Positions 53,806 to 63,844 are shown, counted from the stretch's first letter. The stretch: 64,000 nt of DNA from Winogradskyella costae (GCF_013403865.1 NZ_JABFDK010000012.1:18859-82858); one strand, 5' to 3'. Notes: generated by a model from the sequence alone, not told the origin. A program made the numbers and translations.

Positions 53806-55689
53806 TTACTTAACTTTATGAAATTCGCCTTTTACCATAAATCGATTCTCATCGATTAAAATAATACCGTATTCTTTTGCTTCCTTTGGAACTGTAAAGG
53901 TGTATTCTAAATTGTTGCTTCCAACTGCAACAGGGACTTTGATATAGGTAGATTTTACTTTACTTTTCTTACCTTTTTTATTAGCCTTAGCCTTGTCTGA
54001 GATTTTTACAAGCGCATAGCTTTCAATCACATTCGATTTTCCTTTTTCTAATTGAATAGCAACTTGACGAGATTTTGCATCAAAAACATCATTCACAATA
54101 ACCGGAATAGCTGATACTCCATCTTCGGTTTTAAATTTAGAAGGGGCTTTATAAGGCAATTTGGCATCATAGTCTTTCAGATAGTTTTCTAATTTTGAAG
54201 CTAAGGCTTTCGTGATTTCTGGCTCTTCTTTGGCAATATCATTCTGTTCTTCTAAATCATAGCGCTTCCCATCTTTATACAAACGATGCAATACATAATT
54301 ACCAGTGATAAAGTTTTTATATAACTTATAGTCGCCAGATCGTATAGCAGATTGATTTTTTGTCTCGTCGCCGTAAGGGTAATGCCACCATAAATCTTCT
54401 CGAGGTTTTCCATTACTATCTTTAACCTCACTTTCATTATTTAATAAGACACCTGAAACATCCAAACCATCTAAATCTGAACGATAGTCAGCAGGAATTT
54501 TACTATTGGTAAGGTTTAAAATGGTTGGGAAATAATCTAACTGATTAATTAAAACATCGTGTGTTTTTCCTTTTGGAATGTTTGGTCCAGAAATGAGCAT
54601 CGGTACTCTAATACCGCCTTCTTCTGAATATTTTTTTCCCTTGTCTAAAGGAGCATTGTCAGACATTATCTCTGCTTTACGAGTTTCCGCTCCACCATTA
54701 TCTGAAGAAAAAATGATATAAGTGGTCTCGTATAATTTTTTACCTGGATTTCTAGGGTCATCTGTCTTCTTTAATAAATCTATCACACGACCTAAACTCC
54801 AATCTAAGGTCGTGACCATAGCCCCAAAATAAGGGTTATTCTGACCTTCTTTAGTCCATTCAGTATCTACTTCTGGAAGCTTTACGCCTAATTTATCAAC
54901 ATAATAGTCTAGTAATTCACGATTTTTTGTATGAATTGGGTAGTGTACCATCCAATGTGCTAAATATAAAAAGAAGGGTTCTTCTTTGTTATTTTGTATG
55001 AATTCTAAGGCATTTTCAGTCACCGGATCTGTTGGATATGAAATGCCTTTAGGCGATTCCTTAGTGAAAGGGAAATACTTTTCTTCACTTAAGCGATAAG
55101 CATCATTTTTATCATGAGTTGCAAAAGCTGTTAAGCGCGTATTCGGTTTTTTTGGTCCTTGATGCGCTCCTCTAGACTCATGTGCAAAATCAAAACCTTG
55201 ATTGGTGGATTTTTGAATTTCAAGCGCTCCTGCATGCCATTTACCTACATGTCCTGTTTTGTAACCATTCATTTTTAAAGCTTCGGCGATGGTAAAGTTT
55301 TCAGGCATTAATCCTTCAGGAAAATAGGGATTCATATATTTTTCATTTCTCTGAGCCTTAGGAATGCCTCCTCCGCTCACATTAGTGATTCCTGTTTTAG
55401 CAGGATGTAATCCACTTAAGAGTGCAGATCGCGAAGGCGCACAAGTTGGTGCTGGCGAATACCCATTGGTAAAGTTGATGGCATCTTTTGCTAACGCTGT
55501 AATGTTTGGTGTATCCCAAGCACAAGGTTCATCTAAATCGTTTAATTGTACATCTTGCCAACCCAAATCATCAGCATAAAATATGATAACATTAGGTTTT
55601 ATTAATTTGTCTTTTTCCTGACTAGTTACATCGTTCGAAGAAAAAAAAGCTAGTAATACTAGGATTATGAATGTGTTGTTAGTTTTCAT
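53806..55689 (-). CDS. S1-family sulfatase (CAPSR active site), GWQD group, tandem copy 2
   Basis: A 627-residue exported sulfatase, a close paralogue of the gene just upstream (55712). Signal peptide (about 1-23, ending DVTSQ), metal pair Asp40-Asp41 in YADDLGWQDVQ, active-site Cys83 in PTCAPSRSALLSG, later motif SSDNGGAET, and EGGIRVPMLISGP. The C-terminal beta domain has SYALVKISDK, a lysine-rich loop KANKKGKKSK and the group's DENRFMVKGEFHKVK end. Long segments such as KKLYETTYIIFSSDNGG are identical in the two paralogues, so this is a tandem duplication with 22 bases between the genes. They may have split their substrates; the changed loop around CAWDTPN (SPWETPN in the sister) is near the active site. 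Confidence 0.93.
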   Translation of the reverse strand: MKTNNTFIILVLLAFFSSNDVTSQEKDKLIKPNVIIFYADDLGWQDVQLNDLDEPCAWDTPNITALAKDAINFTNGYSPAPTCAPSRSALLSGLHPAKTGITNVSGGGIPKAQRNEKYMNPYFPEGLMPENFTIAEALKMNGYKTGHVGKWHAGALEIQKSTNQGFDFAHESRGAHQGPKKPNTRLTAFATHDKNDAYRLSEEKYFPFTKESPKGISYPTDPVTENALEFIQNNKEEPFFLYLAHWMVHYPIHTKNRELLDYYVDKLGVKLPEVDTEWTKEGQNNPYFGAMVTTLDWSLGRVIDLLKKTDDPRNPGKKLYETTYIIFSSDNGGAETRKAEIMSDNAPLDKGKKYSEEGGIRVPMLISGPNIPKGKTHDVLINQLDYFPTILNLTNSKIPADYRSDLDGLDVSGVLLNNESEVKDSNGKPREDLWWHYPYGDETKNQSAIRSGDYKLYKNFITGNYVLHRLYKDGKRYDLEEQNDIAKEEPEITKALASKLENYLKDYDAKLPYKAPSKFKTEDGVSAIPVIVNDVFDAKSRQVAIQLEKGKSNVIESYALVKISDKAKANKKGKKSKVKSTYIKVPVAVGSNNLEYTFTVPKEAKEYGIILIDENRFMVKGEFHKVK

Positions 55690-55711
55690 TATTTATTTAA
55701 AGCTTGAGTTT

Positions 55712-57604
55712 TTAGTTGATTTTATGAAATTCACCTTGTACCATAAATCGATTTTCATCTATTAAAATAACCCCATATTCTATGACGCCTTCAGGAACAG
55801 TAAACGTGTATTCTAAATTGTTTTTACCTGATTCTAAAGGTATTTTTATGTAGGTCGTATCATGTTTTCCATATTTGCCTGTCTTTCCGTTCTTTTTCTT
55901 TTTAAGCTTGGTTGCTATTTTTACCAAGGCATAAGGTTCAATCACCTTAGTTTTTCCTTTTTCTAAGGTTATAGATACTTTACGGGAATTCGTGTCAAAG
56001 GCATCGCTAACAATTACTGGAATCGATGCTACAGTACCATTATTTCCTTCACTTTTAAATTTTGAAGGGCTTTTGTAAGGATATTGCGCATTGTAATCTT
56101 TTAGATATTTTTCTAATCTTGAAGATAAATCTTTTACGACTTCTGGTGATTTGTCTGCAATATCATGCATTTCTTCTAAATCGGCTCGTTTTCCATCGTT
56201 ATACAAACGGTATAATTCATAATTACCTTCAATATGGTTTTTATATAATTTATAATCTCCACGTCTTATGGCAGATTGCATTTGGTGATCTTGATTATGT
56301 GGGAAATGCCACCATAACGCTTCTCTAGTTTCTCCTTTGTTATTTTTCACAACACTTTCATTGCTTAACAACACATTTGAGATATCTAATCCATCTAAAT
56401 TTGAACTGTATTTAGCAGGTATTTTACTTTCTGTAAGATTTAAAATGGTTGGAAAAAAGTCCAATTGATTAATCAGTACATCTTTTGTCTTTGCTTTTGG
56501 AATATCTGGACCAGAAATAACCATAGGCACTCTAATGCCACCTTCTTGAGCATATTTTTTACCTTCATCTAAAGGAAAGTTGTCTGTAACGATATCTCCA
56601 TTGGCTTTTTCTACACCTCCGTTATCAGAAGAAAAAATAATATAGGTCGTTTCATATAATTTTTTACCAGGATTTCTGGGATCGTCTGTTTTCTTTAATA
56701 AATCGACCACACGTCCTAAACTCCAATCCAAAGTCGTTACCATAGCGCCATAAAACGGGTTGGTTTGCCCTTCTGTTTTTATAGGAATATCTTCCTTAGG
56801 GAAGTCTATTCCTAATTTATCACTGTAATATTGTAGTAATTCTTTATTTTTGGTATGAATAGGAGCATGTACTAGCCAATGCGCTAAATATAGAAAGAAT
56901 GGCTCTTCTTTGTTAGATTTAATAAACTCCAATGCTTTTTCTGTCACCATATCTTTTGGATAGGAAATGCCATTAGGTGATGCTTTTGTGAAAGGCGGAT
57001 ATTTTTCATCACTCAATTGATATGGATCATTTTTTTGATGCGTTGCAAATTCAGTGAGGCGGTTGTCTGGTTTTTTAGGCCCTTGGTGTGCACCTCTAGA
57101 TTCGTAAGCAAAATCGAAACCCTGATTTGTTGATTCTTGAATATCAAGAGTTCCTACATGCCATTTTCCAACATGCCCCGTTTTATAACCGTTCATTTTT
57201 AAAGCTTCTGCAATGGTAAAGTTTTCAGGCATTAATCCTTTCGGAAAAAAGGGTGCCATATAATCTGAACGTCCAGCGGGTGCAGGTATAGCGCCTCCGC
57301 TAACATGGGTAACTCCTGTTTTAGTTGGGTGTAAACCAGAAAGCAATGCCGCTCTCGAAGGTGCACAAGTAGGTGCCGGAGAATATGCATTGGTAAAGGT
57401 TATTCCATCTTTTGCTAATTTGGATATGTTAGGCGTTTCCCATGGACTTGGTTCGTCTAAATTGTTTAATTCGGTATCTTGCCAACCTAAATCGTCAACA
57501 TAAAAAATGATGACATTTGGTTTTATTAAATCCTTTTTTTCTTGACTAATTCCATAATTAGAAAAGAATAATAAAATTGCAAGTGCTGTTAAAAGTGATT
57601 TCAT
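55712..57604 (-). CDS. S1-family sulfatase (CAPSR active site), GWQD group, tandem copy 1
   Basis: A 630-residue exported sulfatase. Signal peptide (about 1-20, ending YGISQ), metal pair Asp37-Asp38 in YVDDLGWQDTE, active-site Cys80 in PTCAPSRAALLSG, later motif SSDNGGVEK, and EGGIRVPMVISGP. The C-terminal beta domain has SYALVKI-like PYALVKIATK, a lysine/glycine loop KKKNGKTGKYGK, and the DENRFMVQGEFHKIN end. The loop differs most from the tandem sister and is the only part that looks hard to align. It follows the GHL15-like gene by 29 bases in the run. Both copies have full catalytic motifs, so neither is decaying. Confidence 0.93.
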   Translation of the reverse strand: MKSLLTALAILLFFSNYGISQEKKDLIKPNVIIFYVDDLGWQDTELNNLDEPSPWETPNISKLAKDGITFTNAYSPAPTCAPSRAALLSGLHPTKTGVTHVSGGAIPAPAGRSDYMAPFFPKGLMPENFTIAEALKMNGYKTGHVGKWHVGTLDIQESTNQGFDFAYESRGAHQGPKKPDNRLTEFATHQKNDPYQLSDEKYPPFTKASPNGISYPKDMVTEKALEFIKSNKEEPFFLYLAHWLVHAPIHTKNKELLQYYSDKLGIDFPKEDIPIKTEGQTNPFYGAMVTTLDWSLGRVVDLLKKTDDPRNPGKKLYETTYIIFSSDNGGVEKANGDIVTDNFPLDEGKKYAQEGGIRVPMVISGPDIPKAKTKDVLINQLDFFPTILNLTESKIPAKYSSNLDGLDISNVLLSNESVVKNNKGETREALWWHFPHNQDHQMQSAIRRGDYKLYKNHIEGNYELYRLYNDGKRADLEEMHDIADKSPEVVKDLSSRLEKYLKDYNAQYPYKSPSKFKSEGNNGTVASIPVIVSDAFDTNSRKVSITLEKGKTKVIEPYALVKIATKLKKKKNGKTGKYGKHDTTYIKIPLESGKNNLEYTFTVPEGVIEYGVILIDENRFMVQGEFHKIN

Positions 57605-57633
57605 TTTTTATTTATAAAAAATTAAGGGTTAGT

Positions 57634-58818
57634 TTATTTCCAATCCAATTGGGCTGTTTTGTTTTGTATATCTAAGGTAACGTCTAAATATTCAAAAGAC
57701 CTTGTGTAAATGTAGCCTTCACGTACGGCATAGCCTTTTGGTGCTCCTAGGTTTTTCTCATACTGCGGAAACGTTTTAAGCCAAACCGCAGATTTTTGAA
57801 TATCATAACCATCATGTGGGTAAACATAACTGTGTTTTTCAGCACAGACTAGAAAAATAGCCAATAGATAATCTAAGCGTTTTGTAAAATTTTCATTTAT
57901 GGTTACTTTTTTTCTAGCGTCATCAATACCTGCTTCAGCATTTTCTAATCCTTTACCAATACCAAGAGACATTGCTATAACACTGCCTTCTCTTGCTGAT
58001 TTTTGAACAGCCTCAATACCTTTTGCTAGATAATCTTCATAAGTCATGCCAAAACTTTCATGTTCAAAGCCTTCTATGTAAGAACCATCAAAGAATTTTA
58101 AATATTCTCTACCTGAATCTTCAAATTCTGGTCGCACACGAAGAATATTTGCAATTAATAAGTTGTCTTTTCCTATTTGAGCGTCTAAATCTGCCATCAT
58201 GGATATATAGCCCGTTTTAATTGCTTCTCGTTTTTCTTCTCCAACACGATTGTTAAAAAACATAGGGACTAAAACTTTAATATTCGCATCTAAAAACACC
58301 CCATCAATAAATGGGCTTTCGGTAACTTTTTTTACATGGTTTAACCAATATTCACGAACATAGTCTTCAGAGATATCAAAGAAGCCTGTTCTACCGTTTG
58401 GCATCAACGCTTTTTGTCCTTTAGTGTTAACTAATATAGCTTCGGGATGTTTATATAAAAATTCTTCATCTTCATTATAACCTCCCCAGTTCACAATAAC
58501 ATTTTTGTAGTATAATATTTTGGCATCAGGATTTATTTTTTTTACAGCTTTGGCAGCCTTGATTGTGCCTTTTTCCGTGGATCCATACGCTTTACTTCCC
58601 GTTGTTTTTTCAAAGGTTGTAAGAGGAAATTTTGAAAGGTAGGTTAGCTCCTCTTTTGTAAATGCTTCAGATTTACGCAGATGCATATATAAAGGCATTT
58701 TATCCCATGAAAACTCTGGTAATTTTTGTTTGACCAAAGCTGTTTCCTGTTTTTGTACTGAACACGCACATAAAGAAACGGCTAATAAAACTAATACTAT
58801 GGACGATTTAAAATGCAT
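57634..58818 (-). CDS. Putative TIM-barrel glycosidase lipoprotein, GHL15-like, second copy
   Basis: A 394-residue lipoprotein (signal ending SLCAC, Cys19). Mature part starts FSWDKMPLYMHLR and includes ILYYKNVIVNWGGY, GFFDISEDYVREYWL, IDGVFLDANIKVL, NLLIANILRVR, YIEGFEHESFG and the end NLGAPKGYAVREGY followed by TRSFEYLDVTLD and KTAQLDW. It shares the order of strands, the DGxFxD motif and the GAPKG...FEh...W tail with the protein at 41885, but the two are quite distant. Both look like the putative-glycosidase group GHL15; the DGVFLD Asp and the Glu pair in EGFEHE are likely active-site residues. Function unknown; an endo- or exo-fucanase is a reasonable idea. Confidence 0.65.
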   Translation of the reverse strand: MHFKSSIVLVLLAVSLCACSVQKQETALVKQKLPEFSWDKMPLYMHLRKSEAFTKEELTYLSKFPLTTFEKTTGSKAYGSTEKGTIKAAKAVKKINPDAKILYYKNVIVNWGGYNEDEEFLYKHPEAILVNTKGQKALMPNGRTGFFDISEDYVREYWLNHVKKVTESPFIDGVFLDANIKVLVPMFFNNRVGEEKREAIKTGYISMMADLDAQIGKDNLLIANILRVRPEFEDSGREYLKFFDGSYIEGFEHESFGMTYEDYLAKGIEAVQKSAREGSVIAMSLGIGKGLENAEAGIDDARKKVTINENFTKRLDYLLAIFLVCAEKHSYVYPHDGYDIQKSAVWLKTFPQYEKNLGAPKGYAVREGYIYTRSFEYLDVTLDIQNKTAQLDWK

Positions 58819-58851
58819 TGTTACCTCTCGTTAATTTAATTGTATTTTTAG

Positions 58852-60375
58852 CTATTCTGTAATTATTTTAAAGCAAATAGCAGATTGATTTGGAATGTTT
58901 TTAAAATCATATGTAATAGCCAAACCCTCTTTGTTTCGGTTCCAGCTGATGATTTCATCGCTACCTAACAACTGTATCTCTTTTATATTTTTTTGTAAAA
59001 GTCCATCTTGCTTTAACACCTTAATCAAAATATCTTCTGTTGGTGGTGCTAATAGAAAAGCGTAGAGATTTCCATCTTTTGTGGTAAAACGAATGTCTTT
59101 TTCTGAGAATTCCTTTAAATTCTCACCAGCGCGTTTTGTCACAATTTCTAAAGGACCTTCCCCAAAAGTTTTCCAAGGTCTGGTATTGTAAATACCGTCT
59201 TGATTCATTTTTACAAAGGCACCAAAGTCATTAAGCATTTTTATTTGATTTTCAGGAATCGTACCATCGCCTTTTAGCGCCAAATTAATCATTACAATAC
59301 CATTTTTACTAATGGCATCAATAGCATTACCAATTAAAACATCTAATGACATTTTAGTGAAAGCATCTTTTCTGTAAAACCAGCTACCAGATAAATCGGT
59401 TGCCCATATCCATGGATGCTCTTGTTGTTCCCCAAACATTCCGCGTTCTAAGTTATACGTAAATGCAGCTTTATTCTCTTTAGCATTTTTAAAGGATAAG
59501 ACAGTGGTTTGTTTGCTGTTATTCTCTTTTAAATCCTTATTTAAATACTCTGAAAATAGTTTAACACCCAATCCTTTTCCTGTTTTTATAGTTGGATAAG
59601 GCGAATCGTTATTAAACATATCTGGATCGTATTTCTCTATTAAATCCCAAGACCGCTTGTACCAATGTTCGTTCCAACTATCTTGACTCGCAAATTCTTT
59701 AGTGTCATAATCCATATTAAAGAATTCCCATTCTGGTGTGCCTTTTTTCTGAAATTTCCGAGCGGTTCTAAAAAAGCGAGGAGACCAATATAAGTGAGTA
59801 GATACTCCAAATTTTAAATCATGTTTGTAAGCGGCATCTTTCCATTCTCTTAGGATATCTTTCTTTGGGCCCATTTTAACCGAATTCCAAGGAAAGAAGG
59901 AATCATACATGTCAAAATTATCGTGATGTGTGGCCACAGGCATTATAAAACGCGCCCCATTTTCTTTAACAAATTTTACAATGGCATTAGCATCAAAATT
60001 TTCAGCTTTAAAGTCTGCTATAAATTTTTCGTAACCAAATTCTGAAGGAGGCCCATAGTGTTCCGTATGCCATTGCGTTAATTTTACCGTTCTAAGTCTG
60101 TCTGGTTCATTCCTAGCATCATAATCTTTATCGCCATACATGCGTCTACCGTAGTGTGATCCATCTTCAACTCTGTTTTCGTCTATTGAAGACGGAATTC
60201 CCCAATGCATCCAAACACCAATTTTACCATCTTGGAACCATTTTGGCGCTTTGTAGTTTTCTGCCATTGCCTCCCAGTTGGCATCAATTGTTTTTTTTGC
60301 CTGCTTCGTTTGACTAAAAACAAAGCAAGTACTTAGTAGAAAAAAAAGAAGGGTAGAGCGTTTCTTTATGAACAT
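58852..60375 (-). CDS. GH29-family alpha-L-fucosidase, divergent subgroup
   Basis: A 507-residue exported enzyme, the first gene of the 12-gene minus-strand run. Signal peptide (about 1-21, ending FVFSQ). Barrel landmarks: WFQDGKIGVWMHWGI (46-60), MPVATHHDNFDMYDSFF with the HHDNF motif (150-154), and DPDMFNNDSPYP, where the probable nucleophile is Asp257. Classical GH29 enzymes have a WFDG-like motif there and the HHDGF motif earlier; this one has NNDS and HHDNF, so it is a different branch. The C-terminal beta domain ends AICFKIITE. The function as an alpha-L-fucosidase is likely but linkage and even the sugar (fucose or galactose) could differ. Divergently placed to the TonB-dependent receptor at 60590. 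Confidence 0.85.
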   Translation of the reverse strand: MFIKKRSTLLFFLLSTCFVFSQTKQAKKTIDANWEAMAENYKAPKWFQDGKIGVWMHWGIPSSIDENRVEDGSHYGRRMYGDKDYDARNEPDRLRTVKLTQWHTEHYGPPSEFGYEKFIADFKAENFDANAIVKFVKENGARFIMPVATHHDNFDMYDSFFPWNSVKMGPKKDILREWKDAAYKHDLKFGVSTHLYWSPRFFRTARKFQKKGTPEWEFFNMDYDTKEFASQDSWNEHWYKRSWDLIEKYDPDMFNNDSPYPTIKTGKGLGVKLFSEYLNKDLKENNSKQTTVLSFKNAKENKAAFTYNLERGMFGEQQEHPWIWATDLSGSWFYRKDAFTKMSLDVLIGNAIDAISKNGIVMINLALKGDGTIPENQIKMLNDFGAFVKMNQDGIYNTRPWKTFGEGPLEIVTKRAGENLKEFSEKDIRFTTKDGNLYAFLLAPPTEDILIKVLKQDGLLQKNIKEIQLLGSDEIISWNRNKEGLAITYDFKNIPNQSAICFKIITE

Positions 60376-60589
60376 ACGTTATTATTTATCAAGTACACAA
60401 AGTAACTATTTACTTATTAAGTAACGCTTCTCTATTCCGTCATTTTGTTGCTGTAAAAATTCAAATGCCCTGAGAGCGTATAGTATTAAAGAGGGGTGGT
60501 TGAAAAGAGAAAATTATAAAGCGAACAGAGCAAGCTGATTGATCTTATTTGATACATATTTGTAATCTTACGAAATTACTCATCAATTC

Positions 60590-63500
60590 ATGAAAAAAAA
60601 TAATTCAAAAGGGCTTCTGTTTTTGCTGCTTTTACAATGCTTTATTGGTTTTGCTCAAGAGCAAGTTGTAACCGGTAAAATTACAGATGAAAACAATATC
60701 CCATTACCAGGAGCAAGTGTTATAGAAAAAGGCACTAAAAATGGTGCGATGTCCAATATGGATGGAGACTATACTATAGAGCTAAAGAATCCTGATGCTG
60801 TATTAGTATTTTATTATTTAGGTTTTAAGACTGTAGAATATTCTACTACAGAAAAGAATCTTATCAATGTTAAGATGATAACCGATTCCGAGTCATTAGA
60901 TGAAGTTGTTATTAATGTAGGAATACGTGCTTCGCATTTAGCTGAAGTAAGAGCTAAAAGGGATGCTGTTACTGTAATAGAAGCTATTACACCAGAAGAT
61001 ATTGGGGATTTTTCAGACACCAACGCAGCAGATGCTTTGCAAAGAGTTGCAGGAGTACAAATAGAAAGAGATGTTGATGGGGTGTCTGGAGACAGAGTTT
61101 CTATTAGAGGTATAGGGCCGCAATTTGTTGGAGTAACAGTGAATGGTCGTACACCTTTATCTGCAGGTAACGAAGGTAAGTCTGATTTTAGAAAGTTTAA
61201 TTTAAATGTTATCCCTACCGAAATTATTTCGGGAGCAAGAATTCATAAGACAACGCAGGCTAAAGAAGTTACAACGAATCTTGGAGGTTCTGTAGATTTT
61301 CAAACTATAAGACCGTTAGACGCAAGATATAGAAAGAAGAATTATTTTGCCAGTATAAGTGTAAGAGGTGCATCTAATACACCGATTGAAGATCTTGATT
61401 TTGGTCAAAGGTTTTCAGGTGTTTATGGAACGAAAATAAATGATAAACTGGGTATTGCTGTTTCAGTTATTTATGCTGATGAAGACAATATAAAAGATGA
61501 AACCTCATTAAGAGGAATTACACAGGGGATTACTCTTACGGATGAAAATGGGACAGAGTATTCTGATGTAATTGTGGGAAGAACCATTAATAATTCATTG
61601 TTAAGAAAAAATGAAGTGCGTTTTGCAACATCTGCAGCAATACAATGGAGACCAATAAAAGAAATAGATATGGTATTAGATTATACCCGAACAACCGTAG
61701 AAGCTAACTCGGATAGACAGCAATTTCAGATAGGTTTGGGTAGTACAGGAGGTACTCAATTGGTGGGAGGAAACCATATTTTTGATGAAGGAGATCTTGA
61801 TTTTAATGGAAATATATTAACGTATATTAGTCCTTCTTCAGAGGACAATGCTAGGACTACCATTACGAATGCAAATCAATTTTACGATAATCACTCAACG
61901 AATAATATAGTTGGTTTAAACACAACATTTAAACCAATAAATAAATTAAAAATCATTTCAGATATTTCGTATTCAGATTTAGATTTTTTTCAAAATTTGA
62001 CACAAATAACTCACAGAGTTGAAGGACGTAACGGAGGATATGATCAAACAAGTTTAGATATTGATTTAAGAGGGGAACGTCCTGATTATGGATTACCTGC
62101 AGAGGCCTTTGATCCAGCTTCTTTCGACCTTAATAGAGTTTCACGCAGACTTATTAAAACTAAAGGGTATAATTATGCTACAAAAATTGATTTTGAATAT
62201 GAGTTAGATAAAAATGCAAAAATAACCTTTGGAACTAGGTATGCGGAAACTGATTTTGAAGCTAGACAAACAACTTCCTCACATACTGATAGTGATCAAT
62301 TAAGTGGTCTATATGGTGGTATTGTAGCGGAACTAAATGCGAGTGGTGCTTACAGTGATCTTTTAGGAGAGATTACAGGCGTAGGTTTTAATGAAGGCAA
62401 TGTTGCTGGTTTGGAAAATGGATGGGTTAAAGTCCCTGGGCAAGCTGTATTAGATTTATTACCCGGGTATGCTGACATCGATGGAGGAAGTATTTTTGAT
62501 TTTGATATAGATTTAAAAGACGTAGAGGCAGAAGAAAATAATTTAGGTTTTGATGCTAGAAGATCTTATGGTGCTAATGAATCTAGTACCGATTTTTATA
62601 CACAAATGGACATTAAAACAGCGATTTTTAAGCTACCTGTAAGTTTTAATTTTGGAGTTAGAGCTGTAAGAACACAAAATAAATCAAGAGGATTTAGTGG
62701 GGTACAATTTGAAGATGCAGATACTGGTGATGATCTTGATGAGTTTTCAACAGAGAATTTTTACTATCAAGTAGAAACGTCAAGGTGGGATGTATTACCT
62801 AGCTTTAATGCTAATTTATCATTAAAAAGAAATGTGAAGTTGAGATTAAGTGCTTATAGAGGAGTTTCAAGACCAAAGTTTGTTGATCTAATTCCAAACA
62901 ATGAGATTACTTTTCTAACCAATATTAATCCTGTAGATGCAGCAGACTTAGCTAATTCGGGATTAAGAGGAACTATTGTTTCTGGTAACCCTGACTTAAA
63001 ACCGTATACAGCATGGATGTATGATACCACTTTGGAGGTTTATACCAATAACGGAGGTGCTTTTATTTTTAGTGCTTTTTATAAAGACCTTAAAAATTAC
63101 ATAGTAAAAGCAGTAACACCAGATCAAACATATCCAGGAGAAGAATTATTAGGAATAGCATTGCCTGATGGCACAGGTAATACTGATGATTTAACTGGTT
63201 TGTTATTTGATATAACCACACCAATAAATATTACTGATGGTCAAATTTATGGTTTTGAAGTGGGACTTAATCAACACCTTTCTTTTTTACCTGGTTTTGC
63301 AAAAGATTTTGGTATAAAAGCCAATTATTCTTACGTAGAGAGTGAATTTGATGGAGATTTAGGGGAGCAAGCTGATGGTTTTCCTGGTACAGCTAAGCAT
63401 AATGCCAATGGAACTTTGTATTATGAGCGATCTGGTTTTTCTTTAAGGTTTACGGCAGCTTATAGAGGTGATTACCTTAGTAATTTAGGCGCTATCGGTG

Positions 63501-63721
63501 GAAATACACGTGCAGATGAACCACACTATACTGAAGGAAGCACAACCCTTGGGATTACCCTTAGAAAGAGTTTGTTAAATAAAAAATTACAACTTAGTGC
63601 AGGAGTATCTAACCTTACAGGTGAGGATATTCGCAGGTTTCAAGGAGGTGATACTCGAAATTTTTCAGCTTACTATAGTAGAAATCCTATTTGGAAATTA
63701 ACGATGAGATATAAGTTTTAA
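60590..63721 (+). CDS. TonB-dependent receptor
   Basis: A 1043-residue outer-membrane receptor for energised import. Signal peptide (about 1-22, ending GFAQ), carboxypeptidase-regulatory-like domain (about 25-105, VVTGKITDENNIPLPGAS and GAMSNMDGDY), a SLDEVVINVG linker that resembles a TonB-box region, plug (about 120-225, DTNAADALQRVAGVQIERD and RGIGPQFVGVTVNGRTP), and a barrel that ends in NPIWKLTMRYKF, a proper C-terminal strand with a final Phe. The plug is the kind seen in non-SusC receptors, and no SusD gene follows within the window; the next gene looks like an enzyme. It probably imports oligosaccharides produced outside the cell. It starts its own plus-strand unit, divergent from the GH29 gene, with about 214 bases between them. 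Confidence 0.92.
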   Translation: MKKNNSKGLLFLLLLQCFIGFAQEQVVTGKITDENNIPLPGASVIEKGTKNGAMSNMDGDYTIELKNPDAVLVFYYLGFKTVEYSTTEKNLINVKMITDSESLDEVVINVGIRASHLAEVRAKRDAVTVIEAITPEDIGDFSDTNAADALQRVAGVQIERDVDGVSGDRVSIRGIGPQFVGVTVNGRTPLSAGNEGKSDFRKFNLNVIPTEIISGARIHKTTQAKEVTTNLGGSVDFQTIRPLDARYRKKNYFASISVRGASNTPIEDLDFGQRFSGVYGTKINDKLGIAVSVIYADEDNIKDETSLRGITQGITLTDENGTEYSDVIVGRTINNSLLRKNEVRFATSAAIQWRPIKEIDMVLDYTRTTVEANSDRQQFQIGLGSTGGTQLVGGNHIFDEGDLDFNGNILTYISPSSEDNARTTITNANQFYDNHSTNNIVGLNTTFKPINKLKIISDISYSDLDFFQNLTQITHRVEGRNGGYDQTSLDIDLRGERPDYGLPAEAFDPASFDLNRVSRRLIKTKGYNYATKIDFEYELDKNAKITFGTRYAETDFEARQTTSSHTDSDQLSGLYGGIVAELNASGAYSDLLGEITGVGFNEGNVAGLENGWVKVPGQAVLDLLPGYADIDGGSIFDFDIDLKDVEAEENNLGFDARRSYGANESSTDFYTQMDIKTAIFKLPVSFNFGVRAVRTQNKSRGFSGVQFEDADTGDDLDEFSTENFYYQVETSRWDVLPSFNANLSLKRNVKLRLSAYRGVSRPKFVDLIPNNEITFLTNINPVDAADLANSGLRGTIVSGNPDLKPYTAWMYDTTLEVYTNNGGAFIFSAFYKDLKNYIVKAVTPDQTYPGEELLGIALPDGTGNTDDLTGLLFDITTPINITDGQIYGFEVGLNQHLSFLPGFAKDFGIKANYSYVESEFDGDLGEQADGFPGTAKHNANGTLYYERSGFSLRFTAAYRGDYLSNLGAIGGNTRADEPHYTEGSTTLGITLRKSLLNKKLQLSAGVSNLTGEDIRRFQGGDTRNFSAYYSRNPIWKLTMRYKF

Positions 63722-63844
63722 TAATAATTTTTGAGGATCATTAGGTAGATGACTTTAAATGACTCTCAAGACTATATCAATGCCATAAATATTGAAAGTA
63801 TGGAAAAGACTTCTAAAAGTTTTAAAATTAATAATAGTACGTAT

